A stretch of 12,302 bases of DNA from SXOA01 sp051004015 (GTDB lineage: Bacteria > Planctomycetota > Planctomycetia > Pirellulales > Pirellulaceae). The notes beneath the pieces are model-generated. The model did no database searches and was not told where the DNA came from. It worked only from the letters and a program-made list of their open reading frames with translations. Location of the stretch: positions 1-12,302 of the forward strand of contig JBPCKT010000030.1 in the NCBI GenBank assembly GCA_051004015.1. Reading direction: 5' to 3'. Below, piece after piece: positions 5,984 through 12,302 of this stretch. The translations under genes and the position numbers were made by a program. Within the stretch, counting starts at the first letter, position 1, and each line of letters opens with the position of its first letter.

Positions 5984-8725
5984 ATGCCCTCCTCTCCCTC
6001 TCCCAGCGAATCGCAACTGACGGCGTTTCGCCAGAAAGCAGGGCCGATTCTGGCGGAGGCGCGGGGGCTCACCCCCGGCGCGCTCGCAAAGCTGGGTGAC
6101 ATCGCCCGCGATCTGGGGCTCGCGGATGATCAGGTGCAAGAAGCCATGCTGGCGCTTCACGGTGGAGTCGCCAGGCCCAAGGACCCCGCGGTAGAGAAGT
6201 TCCGCAAACGCCTGCGGAAAGACCTGGCGGCCAAGAAGACAATTGTCGGGCCGGAGATTGAGGCTCGCATCGTTGCAGGCGGAGTGCAGAAGTACCAGCT
6301 CAGCGAACAGGCCATCTTGGAGGTCCTTGCAGAAGTCACGTCCGAGCTCGGCCTGCGGCGAATCACCGGCAATGAAGCGCTGGCCCACTTTGTGGAAATG
6401 GTGGATGCGGCCATCGGCGAGCGGACCTGGCTCAACCGCCAGTCTTGGGACCGCCTGCGGATGGCTTCAGAAAAATGGGGCCTCACGTTCGAGGATGCCG
6501 ATGCCCTGGTGGAGCAGAAACTCGACGCCAACCGCCGCGACTCGTTCCGCGGAAAGCTCTTCGGGTGGGTGGCGACTTACGGATCGATTGGGGTGGTGGC
6601 GTGCGTGCTAGTCACGATTGCCATCCTGATGTCGCGGGCGAAGAATGAACCCGAGACGAGCGATCCGGAAAGCCCAACGGGTACTTCGCCCGGGGGCGAG
6701 GAAATCAAACCGGCGGCTGCCCAAGGTCCGCCCGATTGGTGGGGCTACGAGCTGGCGATCGCGGCCACCGAAGCGCGGCGCGAAGTCCCCGGATTTTCCA
6801 GCGTCTACAAACTGCTCGTCAGCGACCAGCCGGCGCAGCGGGGAGAGGGCTATACGCAGCTCGTGAATCTGGGGGCCAGGCTTGCCCCCTCGTCGAGCCC
6901 GCGCACCGAAATCGAGGAGATCATCGTCAGTTGCCACGCGCGGGAACCCGATGAAAGCGCGACGCAGGAGCTACGAACGGCACTCATGTCGCTCATCCCG
7001 CAACACGCCACGCCCCTTTCGGCAGATACGACTCTCTACGAACGGGCGTTTTGGGGAGTTGGCGTCAGCCGGCTGGTGCTCAAGGCGGCCGTGGTAACGC
7101 CCAATCGACCGGCCACGATGGCGTCGGCCCTTTCGTCCGCGCTTGGCGTCGCGGTCAAGCCTGACGATGATGACGGTGAATTGGCGGCCAAGACCGAAGC
7201 GGCTCTCTCGGCCCTGCTGTTCCAGCATCTCGTGAGCGCCGCGCCGCGCCATCCGGAGAGCGCTCCCGTGCTGCACCAGTATCTGCTGGAACATGGCCGC
7301 CTTCCCTCTGCACCCGAGGAGCGCGAGCCGCTGGAGGCGGCTTACCTGGCGGCCCTCTTGCCCGCGTCGGAAGCGAATTGGCGGGACCATCAAGACCTGC
7401 TCACGAGCCTGGTGCGGTCGAAGAATCCGCTGGTCACGCTCCGGATGGTGGACTTGATGGTCAAGGCCAGCGACCGCGGTTTGCAGTCGCTGCTGGCGGA
7501 AGAGCTCGTGCGGCACACGGGGGCCAAGCCGCGCACCAGCGACCTCAAGGACGTGGCCCGCAGCGTTCGCCAGGCTCTCGGCGCGGCTGGCGTCTCTTCC
7601 GCGCAGTCGCAGGAGGACCGCTGGGATGTCTTGCGGCTGGAAGTGGGGCCGTCCCTGGGTGCCAGGCCCCCCGCAGCCGCGAATCACGCGGAATTGCTGA
7701 AGGAAACGGTGGAGCTGGCCCGCCTGGCGACACTCGCCGCCGCGCTCAGCCAGGGGGAAGCCGGCATCCCGGTCTTCGACGAGCTTTTGGTTCCCAAGAC
7801 GCCCACGGAGCCGGCGGAGAAAGACGCATTTGCGGATGGGACCGCCCCGGCGGCCGTCAGGCCGAGGTCTCTCTCTCGGGATACGAAGCAAAAAGTGGAG
7901 CAGATGATTGCCACCCTGCGGGCCTTTCACCAGCATCAACCCATTGCTCGCACCGGCAGCCTGCGGGCTCTCGCGCAAATCGCACCGCAAGTTCCGGACT
8001 TGACCTACGAACAGGCGACGGCGATGTCGCGCTATCTGTTCGCGGAAAAGGCCGACCCCGAGCAGCAAGCTATCCTCGGACTGATTCCCCATTTCAAAGC
8101 CTGGAAACAATTGCGGCTGGCGCTGGCGGACCACGTGGAGGAGTCCAAGCTGCCCGCGGGGCAGGTCCAGGAGCTGGTGAATGGATTGCTTGGCGATTCC
8201 GGGGATTCCGCCAGTCAGTCGCCGCGCCGCGCACTGGTCCTGAGCGTGCAACACGACTTAGGGAGCGGCAAAGGCAATGGTAAAGATGCCTCGTCGGTTC
8301 AGGCGGCCGCGGAGCAACTAGCGGAGAGTTATCGGACGCGGGCTCGAATGGCGGGTGTTTCGTCGGCGGAACTGACCACTGCCGAGTCGCCGGGTCAGGT
8401 TCTGGAGCTGCTGGTGCAGGTCATGGCCAAGACCGGCGGCGAGAAGAAGGCAACGGCCGGCGGCGAAGCAGGCATTGCCGAGCAATTGGAAGCGGCTCGC
8501 TTCCTGGGAACCAGCGACCTGCGCAAGACGGTTCTGCTACAGCGGCTCGTCATTCGCGCCGCGGTGGAGAGGATAACGACGCTCCGTCCCCGCCAGGCCG
8601 AAGCCGCCGCATTGGTCTTGTCGAGCCTGGAAACGGCCGACGCGAGCGCGGAAAATCTCCTCATCCAGCTTTACCATGGTGAAGCTGCCACTTTGAAACT
8701 GGGGATGCTGTATGGGGCGAACTAA
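5984..8725 (+). CDS. Large single-pass membrane protein with cytoplasmic helical domain and long periplasmic domain
   Basis: I do not recognise a named family for this 913-residue protein. Residues 1-190 are helical and charged, with three similar-looking blocks built around an LGL/WGL core (near 28-57, 104-138 and 148-181). A basic stretch (DANRRDSFRGK) precedes one hydrophobic segment, FGWVATYGSIGVVACVLV plus TIAILM (about 193-216). The following Pro/Glu-rich linker (221-245) leads to about 670 residues of Ala/Leu-rich helical sequence. By the positive-inside rule the N-terminus is cytoplasmic and the long C-terminal part periplasmic. It starts 39 bases after the TPR-like gene and its end overlaps the next gene by 14 bases. 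Bridging both sides of the inner membrane beside two ExbDs, it could couple the motor to a cytoplasmic or envelope partner; that is inference. Confidence 0.8.
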   Translation: MPSSPSPSESQLTAFRQKAGPILAEARGLTPGALAKLGDIARDLGLADDQVQEAMLALHGGVARPKDPAVEKFRKRLRKDLAAKKTIVGPEIEARIVAGGVQKYQLSEQAILEVLAEVTSELGLRRITGNEALAHFVEMVDAAIGERTWLNRQSWDRLRMASEKWGLTFEDADALVEQKLDANRRDSFRGKLFGWVATYGSIGVVACVLVTIAILMSRAKNEPETSDPESPTGTSPGGEEIKPAAAQGPPDWWGYELAIAATEARREVPGFSSVYKLLVSDQPAQRGEGYTQLVNLGARLAPSSSPRTEIEEIIVSCHAREPDESATQELRTALMSLIPQHATPLSADTTLYERAFWGVGVSRLVLKAAVVTPNRPATMASALSSALGVAVKPDDDDGELAAKTEAALSALLFQHLVSAAPRHPESAPVLHQYLLEHGRLPSAPEEREPLEAAYLAALLPASEANWRDHQDLLTSLVRSKNPLVTLRMVDLMVKASDRGLQSLLAEELVRHTGAKPRTSDLKDVARSVRQALGAAGVSSAQSQEDRWDVLRLEVGPSLGARPPAAANHAELLKETVELARLATLAAALSQGEAGIPVFDELLVPKTPTEPAEKDAFADGTAPAAVRPRSLSRDTKQKVEQMIATLRAFHQHQPIARTGSLRALAQIAPQVPDLTYEQATAMSRYLFAEKADPEQQAILGLIPHFKAWKQLRLALADHVEESKLPAGQVQELVNGLLGDSGDSASQSPRRALVLSVQHDLGSGKGNGKDASSVQAAAEQLAESYRTRARMAGVSSAELTTAESPGQVLELLVQVMAKTGGEKKATAGGEAGIAEQLEAARFLGTSDLRKTVLLQRLVIRAAVERITTLRPRQAEAAALVLSSLETADASAENLLIQLYHGEAATLKLGMLYGAN

Positions 8726-9635
8726 ACTCTACGGCACATGCTTGGCGGCAATTTTGCTAATTGGGCAGCCGGCACTCGCCGTCGTCGTTTACAAGAAGGG
8801 CGCTAGCAAACCCGTCGCCGGGCACCTGGTGCGGCAGAACGGGAATGAGGTCGTGATCCGCGATGAAAGTACGCCCGGGCTCAAGGAATTTGTGATCCCT
8901 CGCAGCGAAATCGAGGACCTGATCGAAACGGTTTCAGCAGAGCGGCTGGCGGCGCTTGACCCCAGTCGGCCGCAGGAATATCGGGAATATGCCGAGGAGC
9001 TGGCCGAAAAGCAGCTCGACCCGGAGGCCCGCTTGATGGCGGTCCGCCTGTTTCAGATTGCCGCCTGGCTAGACCCTGCCAAGACCGGCCGCGGAGCGCT
9101 GCTGGGACTGGTTTCCGTGGCCCGACCGGGTGAAGAGGAGGCCCGCTTCCGAGCTGCCGCGTACCTCTTTGATCCCCGACACGACAAGGCGCTGCTCGGA
9201 CAAGCGCCAACGCCTGGCGGAAGAGAGAAGAAAGAAGATGACCCCGTGCAAGGTCTGCTGGAGGCTCTGCGGCTGCTCCGTCGTGGCCACGTTCAGCAGG
9301 CCCGGGCCGCGCTCGCGCCTCCCGCCGTCCACGACGTGCTTACGGCGCATCAAGGCATTCTCAGTCGGGATGAGTTTTTGGCGGCCTGTTCCGCAAAGGA
9401 GCTTTCGGACGAGCAACTCCGCAAAGTGGTCGAGCTGGAGTTGGCTCTCGACAGCAAACTGCATGGGGGCGGGGAGCAGCGGGCGCAAACGACGCTGGCC
9501 TCCTGGAACGATGATGTGCGGGCGGGAAACCTGGCCGCGATTGCCTCGCTCCCGTTCGACAAACTCACGCCATTCAATCCCCGCGAGTGCGTGTATCGCC
9601 AGGGGAAGTGGCAGCGACCCGAAGCCGGCAAGTAG
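8712..9635 (+). CDS. Secreted protein with SH3-like N-terminal barrel and helical C-terminal part
   Basis: This is a 307-residue protein with a signal peptide (MGRTKLYGTCLAAILLIGQP then ALA, likely cut after Ala23). Residues 24-75 look like a small beta-barrel: VVVYKKGASKPVAGHLVRQN followed by NEVVIRDES and EFVIPRSEIEDLIETVS. This resembles the SH3/Sm-like module that starts many secreted planctomycete proteins. The rest is helical and may hold degenerate TPR-type repeats (YREYAEELAEKQLDPEARLM, LFQIAAWLDP). There are no catalytic motifs. The ATG overlaps the 913-residue gene by 14 bases, so it is almost certainly part of the same operon and a periplasmic partner of the upstream proteins. The specific function is unknown. 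Confidence 0.8.
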   Translation: MGRTKLYGTCLAAILLIGQPALAVVVYKKGASKPVAGHLVRQNGNEVVIRDESTPGLKEFVIPRSEIEDLIETVSAERLAALDPSRPQEYREYAEELAEKQLDPEARLMAVRLFQIAAWLDPAKTGRGALLGLVSVARPGEEEARFRAAAYLFDPRHDKALLGQAPTPGGREKKEDDPVQGLLEALRLLRRGHVQQARAALAPPAVHDVLTAHQGILSRDEFLAACSAKELSDEQLRKVVELELALDSKLHGGGEQRAQTTLASWNDDVRAGNLAAIASLPFDKLTPFNPRECVYRQGKWQRPEAGK

Positions 9636-9644
9636 AATGACGCC

Positions 9645-10016
9645 ATGCAAATCCTAGAGCTGAATCATGTGGCCTTGCACGTCGCCGACCTCGAGCGGAG
9701 CACGAAGTTTTACACCGAAGTTCTGAGGCTGGAGCCGATGCCCCGTCCGGCGTTCGCTTTTCCCGGCGCCTGGTTCCGCCTGGGACCCCACCAGGAGCTG
9801 CACTTGATTGGAGAACGGACAACCCCCGTGATTTCTCACAACCGGGGGAACCACTGGGCCCTAATGATTGATGACATGGACGCCTGGGAAAAGTACTTTC
9901 AGGAAAAAGAAATTCCCTATCTCCCCCGCCGCCGCCGGCCGGACGGAGCTTTTCAGATTTACCTCATCGACCCTGATGGACACTACGTAGAGCTGTGTAC
10001 GGCGGTGCCAGGGTAG
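9645..10016 (+). CDS. VOC-family (glyoxalase/bleomycin-resistance fold) protein
   Basis: This is a 123-residue single-module vicinal oxygen chelate protein with two beta-alpha-beta-beta-beta units: LNHVALHVADLERSTKFYTE at the start and NHWALMIDDMDAWEKYF in the middle, closing with LIDPDGHYVELC. The four usual metal ligands are visible as His8, His53 (ELHLIGE), His70 and Glu116, so it should bind a divalent metal. The family covers glyoxalase I, extradiol dioxygenases, epimerases and thiol transferases such as FosA; the substrate cannot be told from sequence. It is cytoplasmic, with no signal peptide. It begins 9 bases after the secreted SH3-like gene without a clear ribosome site, so it may be co-transcribed, but it has no obvious role in an envelope complex. 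Confidence 0.9.
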   Translation: MQILELNHVALHVADLERSTKFYTEVLRLEPMPRPAFAFPGAWFRLGPHQELHLIGERTTPVISHNRGNHWALMIDDMDAWEKYFQEKEIPYLPRRRRPDGAFQIYLIDPDGHYVELCTAVPG

Positions 10017-10050
10017 GCTGTCTGTCACTCAGAGGCTCGGAGAGACGGCC
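10016..10050. terminator. Hairpin between convergent genes, possible bidirectional terminator
   Basis: GGCTGTCT (10016-10023) pairs with AGACGGCC (10043-10050) with one T-G wobble, enclosing 19 bases that contain CTC-GGA-GAG. It exactly fills the gap between the VOC stop (ending 10016) and the stop of the convergent propeller gene (starting 10050). The GGA and CCTACT tail match the hairpins at 8-30 and 2449-2470. Neither side has a strong T-run, so the terminator role is tentative. Confidence 0.4.
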
Positions 10051-11372
10051 TACTCTTTCGCCAGCGACGCGCACACGATTTCCTTGTCGTTACGGGCGAA
10101 GATGCATTTCTGGGCGAAAGCGGGATGGCTCCAGACGACCAGGCGGCCGAAGGCGTCGCTGGTCGGCTCCAGCAGATGCGTGCGGCTGATTTCTTCGTAT
10201 CCTTTGGGGCTGAGGCGGGCGATGATCAGGTCCCCTTTTTCGCTGAAGAGGAAGTACCGGTCGCCGTTCTTTACCAGGAACGCGGTGCCCGAGCCGACGG
10301 GTCGGTCGCCGGTCGTCGGTTTGAGCGTTTCCCAGAGCCGATTGCCGGTGGTGAATTCGATGCCGCGGAGCTGGCTGCGCTGGCAGACGCCGTACATGGT
10401 TCCGTCGTCGTCGACAATCGGCGTGGAGCAGACGCAGTAGACCGACGACTTGTTGTCCCCGCGCCAGACAACCTCCGCCGCCGGCTTGTCCTTGGCCAGC
10501 TTAAGCAGGACGGAGACCTCGCCAATGCCGCCGGCAAAGAGATGGTCCCCGAATTTCCGTGGGGCCATGATGGACATGCCGTACATCGGCTTGAGCGGGA
10601 CCGACCAGTATTCCTTGCCCGATTCCGGGTCGAGACTGTTGATGGCCTCGGCGTGCCAGATGAGCAGTTGCCTCTGGCCGCCGGCTTCGATGATGGTGGG
10701 GGGAGAATAGCCGGGTTCCTTGGCGGTGAGCGCCTTCCAGATCTCCTTGCCCGTGTTCTTATCAAAAGCCACCGCCACGCTCCCGGGACCGCCGACGAGG
10801 CAGATGAGCTTGTCGCCGTCCACCAGCGGATGCCCGGTGAAACCATATTGGGGAGTCTCCGCCTTATATTCCTTTTTCAGATCGTGCGACCACAGGACTT
10901 TCCCTTTCTCGGCATCCAGGCAAAACAGGTTTCCTTCCGCTCCCAGCGTGTAGACTTTGCCGCCGTGCACCGTCGGTGTGCAGCGCGGCCCACTGGCGTA
11001 GGAGAATTTGTACGGACAATCGTATTCATATTTCCAGATTTCCTGGCCGACGGCGGCATTCAGGCAGAGGATTCGCTCCGTCCCTTTCACCTCGCTGCGA
11101 ACATTGGGATCCGGTTTGGCGTCCCCTGCGCTGCGGATATAGTCCATGACGTAGACGCGGCCACCGGCGACTGCCGGACCAGCGTAGCCGCCGTTGATAG
11201 GAACCCGCCACTTGATGGCGGGGCCGCCTTCGGGGAACTTCTCGACGATGCCCGTTTCTCGCCAGACGCCGTCCCGCGTTTCCCCCATCCACTGTGGCCA
11301 GTCAGCAGCCAGGCAAGGGAAGCGGAGCACGCAAACCAGAGCCGCCGCGAAGAGGGTGACAATTCGAGTCAT
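10050..11372 (-). CDS. Secreted PQQ-binding-like beta-propeller repeat protein
   Basis: This is a 440-residue protein with a signal peptide (MTRIVTLFAAALVCVLRFP, then CLAA before Asp24). The mature start ADWPQWMGETRDGVWRETG is the typical WPQWRGPxRDG opening of this family, which is greatly expanded in Planctomycetota. Propeller blades are marked by repeated Gly-x-x-x-Trp strands: GQEIWKYEYD, GKVLWSHDL, GKEIWKALT, GKEYWSVPL and GNRLWETLK. Similar blades occur in quinoprotein dehydrogenases and BamB, but no dehydrogenase metal or quinone ligands are evident, so a binding or scaffold role is as likely as catalysis. It is predicted to act in the periplasm or outside the cell. It lies 91 bases downstream of the zinc-finger gene on the same strand, with a terminator between them. 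No Shine-Dalgarno site was seen before ATG 11372. Confidence 0.92.
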   Translation of the reverse strand: MTRIVTLFAAALVCVLRFPCLAADWPQWMGETRDGVWRETGIVEKFPEGGPAIKWRVPINGGYAGPAVAGGRVYVMDYIRSAGDAKPDPNVRSEVKGTERILCLNAAVGQEIWKYEYDCPYKFSYASGPRCTPTVHGGKVYTLGAEGNLFCLDAEKGKVLWSHDLKKEYKAETPQYGFTGHPLVDGDKLICLVGGPGSVAVAFDKNTGKEIWKALTAKEPGYSPPTIIEAGGQRQLLIWHAEAINSLDPESGKEYWSVPLKPMYGMSIMAPRKFGDHLFAGGIGEVSVLLKLAKDKPAAEVVWRGDNKSSVYCVCSTPIVDDDGTMYGVCQRSQLRGIEFTTGNRLWETLKPTTGDRPVGSGTAFLVKNGDRYFLFSEKGDLIIARLSPKGYEEISRTHLLEPTSDAFGRLVVWSHPAFAQKCIFARNDKEIVCASLAKE

Positions 11373-11384
11373 AAGGTGGTCGCC

Positions 11385-11428
11385 AAAGAAAAAAGGAAGG
11401 CAATCCTGCCATCAGGATAGCCTTCCTT
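11385..11428 (-). terminator. Intrinsic terminator of the DksA/TraR-like gene
   Basis: A long near-perfect hairpin: AAGGAAGGC (11393-11401) pairs with GCCTTCCTT (11420-11428), then one A-A mismatch, then ATCCTG (11403-11408) with CAGGAT (11413-11418), around a CCAT loop. On the minus strand it is followed by TTTTTTCTTT (11394-11385), part of which overlaps the stem. It lies 35 bases after the zinc-finger stop and 12 bases before the next start codon, so any transcription into the propeller gene must read through it or start inside this gap. Confidence 0.85.
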
Positions 11429-11463
11429 GGGATGTTTCGCAGCCGGGGAATCGTGAGGGGGCG

Positions 11464-11883
11464 TTACGCTGCTTCTTCCGGCGTCATTTCCCGCCGGTCT
11501 GGCGATATGTTGCGCGCGTAATCCTCGTTGCTGATGCGGCGCTCGGCAGCCCGGGCGCAGTCGATGCACTCGGTGGCATGTGGGACGGCTTGCAGACGGG
11601 CACTCTTGATGCTCGCTCCGCAACTATCGCACTTGCCGTAGCGCCCGGAGCGAATCCGCTCCAGCGCCTCATTGATTTTCGCCAGCTCACGGCTCTCCAC
11701 TTGGGCCAATTGGCCCCCCAACTCCATCTGCTCGGCGACGAGCGAGGCATCTATCTCGTCCCCTACTCCGGACTCGTGGAGGTTCTTGAGCGCCCCCATG
11801 TCACCAGCCAGCGAGCGCGTGAGCGATTCGCGGCGGCGGAGAAGCTGCTGTTTGACCTTGCGGATATATTCTGTGCGTACCAT
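11464..11883 (-). CDS. DksA/TraR-family C4 zinc-finger protein
   Basis: This is a 139-residue DksA/TraR-type protein. The N-terminal part (about 1-80) is a charged helical hairpin with the acidic tip motif GDEID (Asp42 and Asp45), the position of the DxxDxA tip that enters the RNA polymerase secondary channel in DksA. The C-terminal zinc finger has Cys85, Cys88, Cys106 and Cys109 (CDSCG then ECIDCA, a C-x2-C-x17-C-x2-C spacing). Length is close to E. coli DksA (151 residues). The family modulates transcription initiation, often in the stringent response; whether this member does so is inferred. The frame is open to 12030, but a perfect AGGAGG seven bases before ATG 11883 decides the start. 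It has its own terminator. Confidence 0.92.
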   Translation of the reverse strand: MVRTEYIRKVKQQLLRRRESLTRSLAGDMGALKNLHESGVGDEIDASLVAEQMELGGQLAQVESRELAKINEALERIRSGRYGKCDSCGASIKSARLQAVPHATECIDCARAAERRISNEDYARNISPDRREMTPEEAA

Positions 11884-11890
11884 TGTGTTT

Positions 11891-11896
11891 CCTCCT
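11891..11896 (-). promoter_or_regulatory. Consensus Shine-Dalgarno AGGAGG for the zinc-finger gene
   Basis: On the minus strand AGGAGG is followed by AAACACA and then ATG at 11883. It is the only perfect ribosome-binding site in the window. Other genes rely on overlap or show no clear site, so this gene is probably translated independently and strongly. Confidence 0.85.
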
Positions 11897-12132
11897 AGCG
11901 GCCCGATTCCGATTTGTCCCGAATCAAGCCAATCCGTCTCATTCTGAGCCGCAATTTTCCGCGCGGCGAGCGGAGCCGATTCCGTCGGCAGACGTAAGGA
12001 AGTTACGCGGGGCGGTTCCGTTTTGTTCACCAGCGGGCGCTGGCTTGGCCCCGAGCAGCCTGATTTTAGTTAGGTCTTTTCGCATTCGCAGCGAAAACGA
12101 ACTTTCCCAAATTCAAAGGACTTACATCCATT

Positions 12133-12176
12133 CGCGCCGCTTCGGCTGCATGTTTCACGGCAGTCGCAGCGGCGCG
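12133..12176. other. GC-rich stem-loop, possible structured RNA or regulatory element
   Basis: CGCGCCGCT (12133-12141) pairs perfectly with AGCGGCGCG (12168-12176). Inside, CTGC (12146-12149) can pair with GCAG (12160-12163) across a symmetric 4 x 4 internal loop, leaving a ten-base terminal loop. There is no T-run beside it on either strand, so a terminator is unlikely. It could be part of a small RNA or of the leader of the zinc-finger transcript; direction is unknown. Confidence 0.4.
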
Positions 12177-12210
12177 TGGTGTAAGAATGCACGTACCGTG
12201 CCAAGCCGGC

Positions 12211-12281
12211 GAGGGGGAGGCGCGGGGTGGACGGGGGGTATGCGAAGAGGAGGGGGCTTTTTCTTGGGTTGGGGTGGACGG
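12211..12281 (+). repeat. G-rich tract with repeated GGGGTGGACGG
   Basis: G-runs of 4-6 bases cluster at 12213-12238 and 12252-12256. The 11-base GGGGTGGACGG occurs at 12224-12234 and 12271-12281. Loops between the first three G-runs are 5-6 bases, but the fourth run is 13 bases away, so a G-quadruplex is possible rather than canonical. Confidence 0.4.
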
Positions 12282-12302
12282 ACGGCTTCCGCTTGTTACT
12301 TG

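Larger units (their letters stand above)
11897..12302. other. Long non-coding stretch upstream of the zinc-finger gene
   Basis: About 406 bases show no convincing gene on either strand. Nearest the zinc-finger gene, the frame simply extends that protein upstream and lacks family similarity. A weak TAAAAT (minus strand, 12068-12063) could be a -10 box, but no -35 supports it. A strong hairpin occupies 12133-12176, a small GCACG/CGTGC hairpin 12189-12201, and 12211-12281 is G-rich with a repeated GGGGTGGACGG. A gene could start or end beyond the right edge. Confidence 0.5.

Noticed and set aside
6971..8254. 427-codon open frame on the minus strand inside the 913-residue gene
   Set aside because: Arg/Gly/Gln-rich composition without domains; the plus-strand frame is continuous and fits the operon.
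10125..11420. 431-codon open frame on the plus strand across the propeller gene
   Set aside because: The minus strand encodes clear PQQ-like blades and a signal peptide; the plus frame has no motifs and runs through the terminator.
11884..12030. N-terminal extension of the zinc-finger protein from ATG 12030
   Set aside because: A perfect AGGAGG at 11891-11896 positions translation at 11883, where the DksA-like helical domain begins.
12063..12091. Promoter for the zinc-finger gene (minus-strand TAAAAT)
   Set aside because: No recognisable -35 at 16-18 bases and a leader of over 170 bases would be needed; too weak to list.
1..12302. CRISPR array, tRNA or rRNA genes, transposase
   Set aside because: No regularly spaced repeats, no cloverleaf-like segment with conserved T-arm, no rRNA-like stretch and no DDE or recombinase motif was seen on either strand.

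Overview
The window looks like a piece of a GC-rich Planctomycetota chromosome, possibly from a pirellula- or gemmata-like lineage. This rests on several signs: a secreted PQQ-like beta-propeller protein, tandem ExbD proteins with large secreted helical-repeat partners, few Shine-Dalgarno sites, and intergenic copies of an element that translates as LTRSASEG, which I recall from planctomycete genomes. The taxonomic call is inference; no rRNA or marker gene is present.

Left end, minus strand (33-2191): a beta-class adenine DNA methyltransferase resembling type III Mod subunits, split into two reading frames. The break falls exactly on a run of 13 G (coding strand, 1004-1016). The upstream part carries the DPPF catalytic motif, and the out-of-frame downstream part carries the AdoMet-binding FCGSGTTG motif and the C-terminal domain. 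A tract of 11 or 14 G would restore a protein of about 718 residues. This is either a phase-variable methyltransferase captured OFF or a homopolymer sequencing error. The central, presumed target-recognition part is clearly lower in GC than both ends.

Divergent spacer (2192-2518): a 327-base gap with two exact copies of a 25-base repeat and a GGA-loop hairpin. A TATAAT box ends six bases before the next start codon.

Central operon, plus strand (2519-9635, perhaps to 10016): exbD1 and exbD2 (ATGA overlap), a secreted TPR-like protein of 866 residues (26-base overlap), a 913-residue protein with one membrane segment, and a secreted 307-residue protein with an SH3-like N-terminus (14-base overlap). 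A small VOC/glyoxalase-fold protein follows after 9 bases. The overlaps imply one transcript. ExbD proteins normally work with an ExbB/TolQ proton channel, but none is encoded here. The group looks like an uncharacterised, proton-motive-force-linked envelope assembly built around two ExbDs and three large envelope proteins.

Right end, minus strand (10050-11883): a secreted PQQ-like beta-propeller protein lies downstream of a DksA/TraR-type C4 zinc-finger regulator. The regulator has a perfect AGGAGG site and a strong intrinsic terminator placed just before the propeller gene. The last roughly 400 bases (11897-12302) have no convincing gene but contain a strong 9-bp GC hairpin and a G-rich tract.
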